A program made the position numbers and the translations under genes. Shown piece by piece: positions 49,025 to 59,938 of a DNA stretch of 64,000 bases (positions within the stretch are counted from its first letter, which is position 1; each line of letters opens with the position of its first letter). A model generated the notes under the pieces. That model was not told where the DNA came from. It saw only the letters and a program-made list of their open reading frames with translations, and did not search any database. The stretch spans positions 466,001 to 530,000 of the forward strand of contig NW_002476155.1 in NCBI RefSeq assembly GCF_000189635.1, in the 5' to 3' direction. Origin of the DNA: Tetrahymena thermophila SB210 (taxonomy: Eukaryota; Ciliophora; Oligohymenophorea; Hymenostomatida; Tetrahymenidae).

Positions 49025-52000
49025 TCAATTGGATTTATCACTTTAATTCTAGAGTTAATTGTCGATCTTTAATGAATTACTTTCTTCATTGTTTTTAGCA
49101 TTGTTATAAACTGGAGCAGTCGAAACTCCTTCATAAACTAATTTTGGATATTTACTTTCTAGTTTCTTAACAATAATTTTGACGATATATTTTTCATAAA
49201 TTATATTAATTAGGCTGTTTAAAATAATAAATCCTAATACTGCCCATCTCCATTTATAAACCATTTCTGTGATAATGGTAGTTCCATCTACATTGGTGAG
49301 TTATGGATATAACATAAAGAAATCAACTACATCATATTATTCAGTATAGAGCATATAGATACTTAAAGCTGTAATAAGGGTCAAATATGTTGTGAAATAT
49401 CTATTTGTATAGAATGGTTTCTTATGCACAGAACCTAAAGAGAATGCAATTATACAAGTGATGTACTAAAAGTTAGAAATCCAATAAAGAACAGTATTAT
49501 CAAAAGAGTTTTGCAATAAATCACTTGGACTCATTCCGCTTTCATTCTAAAAAGTGATTGGGTCAATATACCAAGACTATGTACTAGTTACAGCTACCAC
49601 AATTATTTAAAAACATAACTAAACTATACCAAGACCAGTGATAGATATAACGTTTGGAGGAGAAAAGAGACGATGAGTAGGTTATTCAGTATTTAATTTG
49701 TCAGAAGCTTCAGTCAGACCAAGCAAGAAAGCAAGTGGGAAAATAATGAAAAGATCCCAATAAAGAAATTAGAAATCAGATGGAACAGAACCTCTTTGAT
49801 ACAGAATGGCTGTAGTGGTAACTTAAATCATACTGTAAAGTGCCATAAATTTGAAACACTGGAATGAAGTAGTCAAACAGCATCTTCCTTCACGGAGAGC
49901 ATATTCTGCTGCACTTATATTTAAAATTTTACTTGTGAAAGAAGCAGCAATAGAGGCTTCAGCTTCTCCTAAAGAGATACCCATATCAGCATCCTTAAGA
50001 GCAGAGCAGTCATTAGCACCATCACCACACATACCAATAAATGTATATCCTTTTTTGTTTGCATATTTCTACATTAGTCTAATTAGGGTTTATTTTTAGT
50101 TTGGTTTCATTCTAGCATAAACCTTACACAAATAAAGAAGGGTACTTATTGTTTAAATTTTATTATTTTCTGCATTTTCATCGAAGAACTTTTCAAAGAA
50201 GTTACCTGTGATAACCAATTCTATATTTTTAGTTTATAAGATGGTATCTAAATTTTCGATTTCATTTGATACTCCATTTACTTCGCAGAGGATTCTGTGG
50301 TTACTATAATCAAGAATGTAAGTATTTAAGCTAGGATTTAGTAGTAAACATTATTTAGCTATGTTAAGAGAGGTAATAGGATTATCACCAGTGACCATGT
50401 GTATTTAAATTTTAGCTTCTTGGAGTTTTTAGATATTAGGGATTGTTTCTGGTTTTAATTTATTTTCAAAAATTAAATATCCGACATAATTTAGCCCTTG
50501 CTCGAGTTAATCCCTTGGAGAGCCGATACTATTGGCATCAATTTTTTTATAGCAAAGAGAAATAACACGATATCCTTACTGAGTGTAGCTCCTTAGCTTT
50601 TCAGTATATCCGTTCTCATTATTTCCTTAAGGAATAGATTAAGGATTTGAAATAGTTTTTAATCTTTCTGGTGCTCCTTTTGTTAATAAATAAGTTTCTC
50701 CTTGGTATCTGACAATAGTTGACATACGCTCAAACTCTGATTCGAACTAGAAACATTTTAAAACTTCAATTTTTTCATTTGAAGCACTATCATATATCTC
50801 TTAAATTACTCCATTTCCTTCCTTTTAAAGTTCCTCTTCAGTCTTATCTGAAATCTTCCATCCAGAATTGTTAAACATTTCTTAATCCAGTGGATCTCCA
50901 ACTGATTAACCGTTAAAATTTTACAATGTATGGCATGCTCCTATTATTAATCTTTGAACTTTGCTAAGATCCTTTGCCTCACTTACTTCTTTGAATTATC
51001 CTTACTCATATGCTGAAACCATCTTAAATGACAGGAGATTTTCAGTTAAAGTTCCTGTCTTATCAAAGCATAATATTCTAACAATACCGCAAATGTTAAT
51101 CTTTTAGTGATTAATACAGTAAATTTTACAACGAGCCAAACGTCTCATCGAAAAATTAATACCAAAAGAGAGGCATGTAGGAAGAGCTGGAGGGACACTA
51201 ATGGTAATAAGATCAAAACAACGCAAAAGTACATCTGAAGACTCAATCATTCCGTCATCTAGTTTTTGCATAAATGTTTTCACTGAAGCTAAAAAGGAAA
51301 TCAAAGCACATAATCCCATAATTAATATGAAAAACAGAGAATCTTTAGAGAACGATATTTAGGAATGCTTTTTAGGATACATGATAGATCTTATAAGGTT
51401 ACCCCTTAATGTTTCGAATCCAAGTCTAAATGCTTAACATCTTAAATTAGAAGTTTGTAAAATAATACTACCGCTATAGATGATATTTTATTTTATTTCA
51501 TGGAATTTTTCATTGTCCTGCTAAATAGGTGTCTTAACTATTGGAATACTTTCACCTGTAAGCATGGATTCATTAACTATTGCGCTACCTTGGGTTACTA
51601 CTAAATCACAGCAAGCTACTTCTCCTTTTTTAAGTTCAATAATATCACCAAAAATAACTTCATTATTCAATATTTCTTTTTTTTCTCCGTTTCTTATTAC
51701 TTCTACTTTATATCTTTAATAACTGAATTTTTTTAGTCTTAAAAAGTTGGTTCTTTCTTCAAAAATTCCAAACCAATAACCTAAAAATGCACAGCATAAG
51801 ATAATATATGCGTAGTAAATGTACCCTTCGAAGAACCACAGTGTGCAAGAGCCGATTTAAAAGAAGTAAAATGGAGTAAATAGTTCCAGCATGCACATAA
51901 CAAACAAACCTTAATCTGGGATATCAGTGCAATTCATTCCATTTTTTTCTTGAGAGACACTTATACGAGAAGCATCAACAACATTATTCTAAGGAAATTG

Positions 52001-52453
52001 AATAATTTCTGAATTTTTCATATCAAATACATTTTCAAAGAAAGGGATAAACATTTCATCTTAGTAGATATATCTTTAAAAACGATATTAAAAAATTTTA
52101 CTATTTCTTCCTTTTATTTTGACGAATTTTAAAATTTTTAAATCATCATCAGGACCAAAAACGCAAACTCCTGTAGCTTCTTACTCATTTACTACTTTGA
52201 AAAATAGCATAAACCTCCAGATAGGTACCCAATGCAGAACGACTAAACCTAAACCACCAGTAATTAAATAGAACATAATTTCCATTACAAAAACGGTAAC
52301 TGATTACTTTATGAAGTGAATAGATTATATCTGGCATTCTTCCTAGCAATTAGGATATAATGTAAACTTTACTCCCTTTTTAGGATACACTCTTTTTTAG
52401 TGTCCCATACCGATTTGAGTTGATTGTTGATTTATATCAACTACCTCAGCCAT
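49025..52453 (-). CDS. P5B-type ATPase (ATP13A-like)
   Basis: Intronless 1142-aa P-type ATPase. Seen motifs: actuator TGES (near 300), TM4 PPALP (421-425), phosphorylation loop DKTGT (464-468, Asp464), MVTGDN, and hinge GDGAND (810-815). About ten hydrophobic segments are arranged 2 N-terminal + M1-M2 + M3-M4 + six at the end. The PPALP signature, rather than PPELP, places it in the P5B group; animal ATP13A2 and yeast Ypk9 are late-endosomal/lysosomal or vacuolar, and ATP13A2 exports polyamines. The N-terminus carries the P5-typical hydrophobic hairpin ([20 protein letters not shown]). The start ATG 52453 is preceded by A/T-rich DNA with no upstream in-frame ATG in coding context. All catalytic motifs are intact, so it should be functional. 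Confidence 0.95.
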
Positions 52454-55103
52454 TTCTTTTAAGAGATTAATTATATATTTTCTACTTTCTAATTAAGAAA
52501 TTTTTCAGTTTATATTTATTATAAACTTTTATGTTTTCAGTAAAATTTTTAAATGTACCTAAATCAGAACTATTTAAGTTAATCAAGTGATTAAACAGAT
52601 GCAAGAATAATTTGGAATTTAAAAACAACATCGAATTAATTGTTCGAATCGAATTAATATTTCGCATCAAATGAAAAAATTGCTTCGGATTAATAAATAA
52701 TAAACCACTTTTGTATTAAAAATAGAAAAATTAAACAAAAAATTTACTTTTCGTGCAACTTCCCTTTTTACGAGTTTACCCAAAAAAGGATTAACTCAAA
52801 TCTAAATCTAAAAAAAGAAATATACAAAGAATAATATAAAAAAATAGCAGTTTTTAAAAATAAAATAAATGTCGATTTAAATGATTTAATTTTGGTATAT
52901 TTATTTTTTAAATATTTTGCATTTTAAATTAAAATATAAGAATGAAAAATTAATAAAATCAATTTGTTCCTTTAGCACCAAAAGATATTTAAAAAGTATT
53001 ATATTTGAAAAATCTATCTATAATTGTGAAGTTTCATACAACTTTAGACGTCAAATAGGTTGCTATATCAGATAATTTTATTATAATATACATAAAAAAT
53101 TACGTATTAAGCAGAGATTAATTTTTTTTAAATATAAGCAAAAAAATAAATTAATGATTACAAATTTGATTAATAGTTAACTGATATTGATTTTAGCTGC
53201 ATATTTTATGAGCTCAGTAAATTTTTAAGATGCGTAAAGTTTAAAACAAATTCATGCTTGCTTTGAAACTCAATAGCATCAATAGAGATATTATTATTAT
53301 TGAAAAATTTTCAATTATATTTATGTTATAGAAAATGATCATTTAATAAACAAAATTGAAGTTAGTTTAAAAAAGAGGATTTTTCAATTCCGTTATTTTA
53401 AATTTGAGAGAAAATGGGAATTTTTTTTTTCTCTAAATCAAATATAATAAATAAACAAAAAATTTATTTAAATTTTGTTGTTTATAAAATAATTACTTGT
53501 GTGGTTAATATAGACAAACCTTCATTGCGTTGAGTAGGTCAAAAAGAGTTATTTTAGTAATTAAAAAGTTTTTTTAGACTGCTTATTAAAAATTTTAGAT
53601 AGATAGATAAATATCAACAAATAAAAATTCAAATAAATAAAATAAGAAATATTAATAGATAAGTAGTTTGATATAAGATTTTCTGATAAATTTTATGAAA
53701 ATAAAAATAATTTAAAGGCAAATTTTATAAATTTTTAGCATACGCTTTAATTTTTAAATGCTATGATTTTTAGTGTATGAGATAGTTTATCATTTTATTT
53801 CTAAAAGAGTAATTTACAATTATATTCTAAATAATCTGATTTAAAATATCCTTTCGTTTTTGAAGTAATAATAAAAAGTGATAGATACCTCGATATTTAT
53901 ATATTTCCTTAAATCCTCATTAACTAAGTACAGTACAAAGGCTGTTCTTCTTCATAAGCGATTTTATAAAAATTTTGTTTAAAAATTATTCTATTTTTTT
54001 TGTTTGTTTTAATTAATAACTAAATTTGGTATATAATAATTTTAATAAATTTTAAAAATTTATTTTATTGAATAAAATATTAGATAAAAATATTGAATAG
54101 CTTGATTTAGTTAATCAAATCAAGTAACTAAGTAGAGTATATCTCTTTATTTCAATTTATATCAAACTTTAATAATACTTACCTTTAAATCTTGTGTATT
54201 TGAATATACTTATCATTATTCTAAAAAGAAAAATGTTTTTAGAATGTTTTTTTGTTTAATATATCAAAGAATAATATTTTTTTTTCTTTTATTGATTTTT
54301 TTACTTCGAATTAATATGTTTAAAAAATATATTTTTGAATTTTATTGATTAAAAATATTTTTATTATTAATTTAAATAATATTTTTTAAGTAAAAATCAT
54401 TTTTGACAGTTAATTTATGCAAAAATTTCATTCAATTATCTATGAATTTTTTAAGTTAGTTCATGAAAACACCTCCAAAACATTACAATAAAGGAATAGA
54501 AATAAATTTAAACAATACTTATTTATTTATTGAACTTTTAAACTATTTTATTGATACAGAAAATAAATTAAAAAAAAATAATTATAAATGATATAAAAAA
54601 TAAGTCATATTAGTTTGTATCATAAGTTATTTAATAAAAATAGGTAGAAATATGAATAAATTTAAGTCAGCATTTAAAATAATTACTTTTGCAATTTTAA
54701 TAATATACAATAATTAAGATAAACGCTTATCAAAGAGAGAGAAAAACAATATTCAATCAAAAAAAGAGAAAGAAAGCAAGAGTTTTAATTAGAATAGATT
54801 ATTTAATCTCTTTTTTACATATAGTATTCGAATAATTTCAATTTAAGAAGTAAATTTCTACGTAACATAAATATAAAATATAAAAGGTTTAAGATAAAAC
54901 TTACTGGATTAGCTTTAACCAACCAGAGACGCATATTTATTTCTTGTTAATAAAAGAATACCCATATAGAGTAAGGTTAAAATATTTTTTTATTTACTTA
55001 ATTATCTAATTTTAAACTAACAGGTAGTCATTAATACTGAATCTTACTTACTAACTAAGGAAATTTCAATAGTAATTAATAAAAGTCTATAAACTAGAAA
55101 TAA
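52454..55103. other. intergenic
   Basis: A 2.6-kb divergent spacer between the ATPase (minus) and the HECT gene (plus). No coding frame, repeat family or RNA gene could be supported. A GAGA/AAGAAAG purine-rich stretch at about 54730-54790 is the only compositional feature. Confidence 0.65.
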
Positions 55104-57748
55104 ATGGGTAACTGCACTGAAATGTTTAATAAAAAGAAGAGTATATTTTATTTTTAAGATTTGAACATATAATCTTGTATCACTTATGCCATATTAATTT
55201 GTTTTAGAACAATAACTGATTTATTATTTTTCAGCTTTATAAACTAATTAATTATGACTGGTTCATAAGATATGTTTTTATGATTGGCAAAATAAATGAG
55301 TTATTTTCTATTGGTTTATGTATTTTTTATTTTATATAGATCATAATTAGAGTCGTATATGTCCTACTTGCAATTAAAATATACCTGGAACGAATGACTT
55401 TAATTAGCATTTTGCTTAGTGCTAACGAAACAGAAATCCAATACAACAACATGCACCTAATTAGAACAACAATCGTAATCTTAATCACAGTGTTAGTAAT
55501 AATAATGACTCTATTTAATAAGAAGGACAAAATTAATTCCCAAATCCCTCCTTAATAAATAACAACCCTAACTAACGCCCTTCGAACTAACCTCAAAATA
55601 CAAATACGCACTAACATCACTAAAATCGTGGGCTGAGATAAAATTTTGTGTGGACAAAAGTTTACGATGAAAAAGATAAAACAAAATATACTTGGAAACA
55701 AGTTGAAGTAGGGTTGATTGTAGAACAAGAGCTCATAAAGTAGTTATCAAACACAGATATTAAAAATTTTTCATTTGAAGAGAAACAGGTAGCATTTTTT
55801 ATGAATAAAAGATTCTGTATGATAAATTTAATAAATATAAAATCTACTTTAATACTCCAATTATTTAAATAGCGATCTCTCTTTTTACTATATGATAAAT
55901 AAACTTTAACTTTAAAATTAATTTATATTCAAAACGAATTATTATTGTTGTTGTTAATTGTAATCCAACTACAAAATGATTGAAACGTATTTTATTTTAA
56001 ATCTTTATTAGATATGGTTTAGATATAAGCTAGAGCAGCTAAGAATACCTTGGACTGAAGGCGCTCATTGGTAAATTGGTTTATGGAGTAAAACACCATT
56101 TTGAAGAATATTAATAAACTAGGATGGAGATTCATACAGATAATGTACTTCTTACAAGCTTAACTGCAATAGATTTAGTTGATCTTCATAAAGAAGTCAA
56201 AATAAGTATTAATGGAGATAAAGTCTAAGATGCAGGAGGTCTACTAAGAGAATGGATTCACATGATTACAAAAGAAATATTTGATAAAAATACAGGTAAG
56301 ATTTACTTGAATCATACAAATAAAACTTAATATGAATAAATAATTTAACAAGGACTTTTTAGCCTTGCAGATTCAGAAGAAATCACATATAAAATAAACT
56401 AAGATGCAGATAAGTGTGATCATATTATGAATTGCTTTCGACTATTTGGAAAAGTTTTAGGAAAAGCTATATTTGAAAGAATTCCTCTAGAAGCATATGT
56501 AGATAAAACATTAGTAAAATAATTACTTGGCCAGCCAGTGACTCTCGATGATATCTATTCGTATGACCAATAAGTAAGATTAAAGTTTAAGTTCAAATTT
56601 ATAAACAAAATCATTTATAAAAAAACCGTTTTAAAATTCTTTCCACATTCAAAAAGCTAAAATAAATGAAAAAATGAATAACCAAAAGGCTTCCCATAAT
56701 TATTGTTTTAAAAAAAATAATTTTAGCAATTTTATTTTAAAAAAAGAGAGAAAATCATTTTTGGGATTTGAAAAATTATTTTTTTTTGGTTTTTAAGCCT
56801 AAAACTAATAAATTTGTATTTAAAATTAATATTTTTGAATTAAAATTATTAAATTTTATAAAATAAGCTTTATAAATCATGGCTGTACATTAAAAATAAT
56901 AAATTGAAAGAGGATGACTTTATAGGTTATATGAGCTTTTCTAGAAAGACACCTTAAGGAATGATTGAGATAGATTTGATTGAAAATGGGTAATAAGTAG
57001 AAATAAATGAAAAGAATAAACAACAATATATAGATTTATGTATATAATATATTAGCTATAAATCAGTCAAAGATTTTATTGAAAATATTTAAGCAGGATT
57101 ATATTCAGTATTCGTTTTTTTAAATTTAAATTTTTCTATAAAATAAATGTAATAAATAGGTCGTACCAAAGCATCTATTAGAGATTTTTGATGCTAATGA
57201 GTTTGAAATGATTTTGAACGGTCTTCCATTTATAAATGTAGAAGACTGGGAGCAAAATTCAATCTATAAGAATGGATACACAAAAACCCATCATTTAATT
57301 CAAGAGTTTTGGAGAATTCTAAGGTCTTTTGATTAGTAAAAACTTGAAAAATTCTTACACTTTTGTACTGGTTCTAGCAGGACTTCTGTTGAGGGATTTA
57401 AGTAATTAACTAATTTAAATTAATATATGTTTTTTAAATAAAATAAATAATAATATTAGAAAATTAGAGTCAAATAGAGGCAATTATGCAAAATTTTGTA
57501 TTGAATAAGTTAAGTATGATTAAAGCAATCCATATCCTAAAGCTCATACATGCTTTAATAGACTAGAACTTCCTTTGTAAGATTAAAATTTTTATTTCGA
57601 AGCTAAATATCCTAATAATTATATTTTATAAAATAGATATCCAACAAAAGAATTATTAAATAAATATTTGTAAATAATTGTAAATAATGATTTAGATGGT
57701 ATATTTGGTATGGAGTAAACGGCTTGCCTTAATCATATTAAGGGATGA
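55104..57748 (+). CDS. HECT E3 ubiquitin ligase with N-terminal zinc finger
   Basis: Predicted 611-aa protein in six exons: 55104-55140, 55340-55816, 56023-56573, 56868-57107, 57160-57401 and 57460-57748. It starts MGNCTE, with Gly2 and Cys4 as possible myristate and palmitate sites. Residues 20-40 form C-X2-C-X12-H-X3-C. An Asn/Gln-rich linker follows, then the HECT domain from about 205: LREWIHMITKEIF, FRLFGKVLGKAIFE, FCTGSSRTSVEGF, HTCFNRLELP. Cys547 is the thioester-forming catalytic residue. A short tail follows (YPTKELLNKYLQ...). The enzyme takes ubiquitin from an E2 and passes it to substrates. The third exon start is the least certain: a phase-1 junction at 55816/56023 keeps the frame, while a donor at 55789 would lead to a TGA. 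Confidence 0.88.
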
Positions 57749-58714
57749 TACACTATTTTCAATGGAAGATATGTATCTCAAAGCTTAATTATTATTATTA
57801 TTTTCTTCTTCTCTACTTTTTATTATTTTTCATTTATTATTATTATTTTTTCTTATTTATTGATTACTTATTACTTTTTTACTTACTTATTTACTATTTT
57901 CCTATTAAAATATTTAAATTTTATTTTTGATTCAAATTTTATCATAAAAATTTAATGGTAAATTTATTTTAAATAACAACAAATATTCACTAATAGGTCG
58001 AATAATTTATTGATTCTTTTATTTTGAGAGTAATTTTTAATACTTTCAAAAATTTAAGAAATACTTTAAGATTTATTTTGTTAAATTTTTTAATAATTTA
58101 TAATATAAATTTTGCTTACTTTGAAACTAAATATTTTATGTTTCTTTTTTACATCCAAGTGAAAAGGAAGATACATAACATCCAAAAAATTTTCTATAAA
58201 ATGTATTGAATAAAAAAATATAAAACTATGCATGTCAGAGGATAAATTTTTATTTAATCTACAAAATTAAATATTAGTTTATTTTTTATTATTGTCTTAT
58301 TTAATTTTAACAATTTTTTAATCCAATTTTTTTTAATTATTCAAAGATAAACAATTTTTAACTTATACCAAAACAAAATATTAAAATAGACTTTTTATTA
58401 TCATTCGATTAAATAAATTTTTAGAATTGGTTGTAAAATTTAGAATAAATTTAATATATTTATGGCTAAAATACAAATTAATTTAATTTATAATTTTGTT
58501 TTTAGATATATCATTTTAAAATTAAAATCAATAATTTTATTTTAAATTATAAAGAAATTACAGTATTTACCAGCCACTATTTTTTCTATGTCAATAGATA
58601 TTATTCATTCAGAGAGTTATTATTATCATCATTATTTTTTACAAACCAAACAGAAATTTAGTTAAAAACAATAATTAAATTAAAAAGTAAATAATCTATA
58701 GAAAACTATTAAAA
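57749..58714. other. intergenic, T-rich
   Basis: Starts with a strongly T-rich stretch (57780-57900), probably 3' UTR and terminator of the HECT gene. The remainder is A/T runs with no supportable gene. Confidence 0.65.
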
Positions 58715-59176
58715 ATGAATTAAAATTCAAGAGATAAGTATTTATCTTTTATGAAATCTTCTGCTGAAGATTAGTACTAAAAGGAACAACAATAATTAAA
58801 AATAAAATAACAGTAAAAATAAAAAATTATAAACCATAGAAATGTAGTAATTTTTGGTACAGACGATTAGAAAAAATAGGTTGAGAAGAACCTAAAGAAT
58901 TAGATTTAGCTATAGTGTGAAATCAAAAGACAAATTGAATCAAAAGATAAAGAGGAATAGCGTAAAAATACAGGAATCGATAGCATTACAAATATGCAAA
59001 GAGAAAATTATATAGATAACCAGTATAGAAATCAGATGTTGAAATAAATTCAGAGAGAAAATAAGATTCTCGCTTAGGAAAAGCAAATTAAACAATAAAA
59101 TGAAAAAAGAGAAAATTAGATGTACAATTAAGATAGATTTTTAGATTACTCAAAAAGAAATTAATATTTCTTTTGA
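58715..59176 (+). CDS. small Gln-rich coiled-coil protein
   Basis: Single-exon 153-aa protein, ATG 58715, TGA 59174. It is almost entirely charged/Gln helix (SSAEDQYQKEQQQLKIKQQQ, NLKNQIQLQCEIKRQIESK, QMLKQIQRENKILAQEKQ) with no hydrophobic segment. The pattern of short helical blocks with conserved-looking NQ/YIDNQYRNQ motifs recalls small axonemal microtubule-associated proteins, but I cannot name a family and this is only a hint. It stands alone between T-rich spacers. Confidence 0.65.
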
Positions 59177-59938
59177 TTACATTATTTATTTAAGCAATTT
59201 AGAATAATATTATCTAAATTTAATTTTTTATTCCAAGATAAATGAAAATTATTTTATCTTTTTTATCTTTCAAGCATATTTATAGTATCCAGTAATCAAT
59301 CAATCAATCTTTTTATATTGTTATCAACTTTTAAAATTTATTTTGTTTATTTTTGATTTGCTTTATGATATTTCTTTCCTTTGGATTAAGAAAAACACTA
59401 TTTTTGTTTTTTAAATGTGTGATTTGTTTAAACATGCTAAAAATCTTAGCTGAAAAAAGGAGTTATTTATTTATTTCTCTATCTTTATTTTTTTGATATT
59501 TTTACATTTAATTTACATTGGTTTTAAATGAAAGTATCATTTTTCTATCAATAAATGAAATTTTGAATGTTAGTAAATTCCTAACTAAAATAGGTAGAAT
59601 TTCTTCTCTTAATTCTGTTTTAATTTTTCTGATTGCTAGAATCGTTTGTTTGCTTGTGAGGCAGAAAATGGTTCTTAATAAAAATATATTTATTATAAAA
59701 TAACTAAATAAATACTGATGGTATTATTGATTTTTATTTATTTATTTACTTGTTTTTTAGGAAACTAAATAGTCTTTTTTGAAAGTATACATTTACTTAA
59801 AGTTGACTCGAATTAAGGAATGAGTTACAAAGTGAATAATATATATTAATTGACAATCTTTAATAATAATTATAATTTATTTATCCAAATTTTATTTGGG
59901 GTTAAACATTTTTAGAGTTGAGGTCTTACTAATTTCTT
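59177..59938. other. convergent intergenic region
   Basis: Spacer between two 3' ends. A 61-codon frame at 59518 shows no family resemblance and is probably chance. Nothing else could be supported. Confidence 0.6.

Noticed and set aside
49851-50099. Open frame on the plus strand inside the ATPase gene
   Set aside because: It is antisense to the conserved GDGAND region; codon structure belongs to the minus strand.
52641-52665. GTTCGAATCGAA resembling a tRNA T-loop/B box
   Set aside because: No matching acceptor, D-arm or anticodon stem can be built around it on either strand.
54913-54935. TTTAACCAACCAGAG, resembling the Tetrahymena chromosome-breakage sequence
   Set aside because: The known 15-mer is TAAACCAACCTCTTT; this differs in the required 3' half, so it should not direct breakage.
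55789-56011. Alternative intron 2 of the HECT gene (donor 55789, acceptor 56011)
   Set aside because: It splices to a frame that meets TGA at about 56100 before the HECT domain; the 55817-56022 intron keeps the frame.
57745-57930. Open frame of Phe/Tyr/Leu codons
   Set aside because: It arises from a T-rich 3' flank; composition is explained by TTT/TAT runs and no homology is evident.
59518-59703. 61-codon plus-strand frame
   Set aside because: Hydrophobic low-complexity product in a convergent spacer; no support beyond openness, which is cheap with one stop codon.
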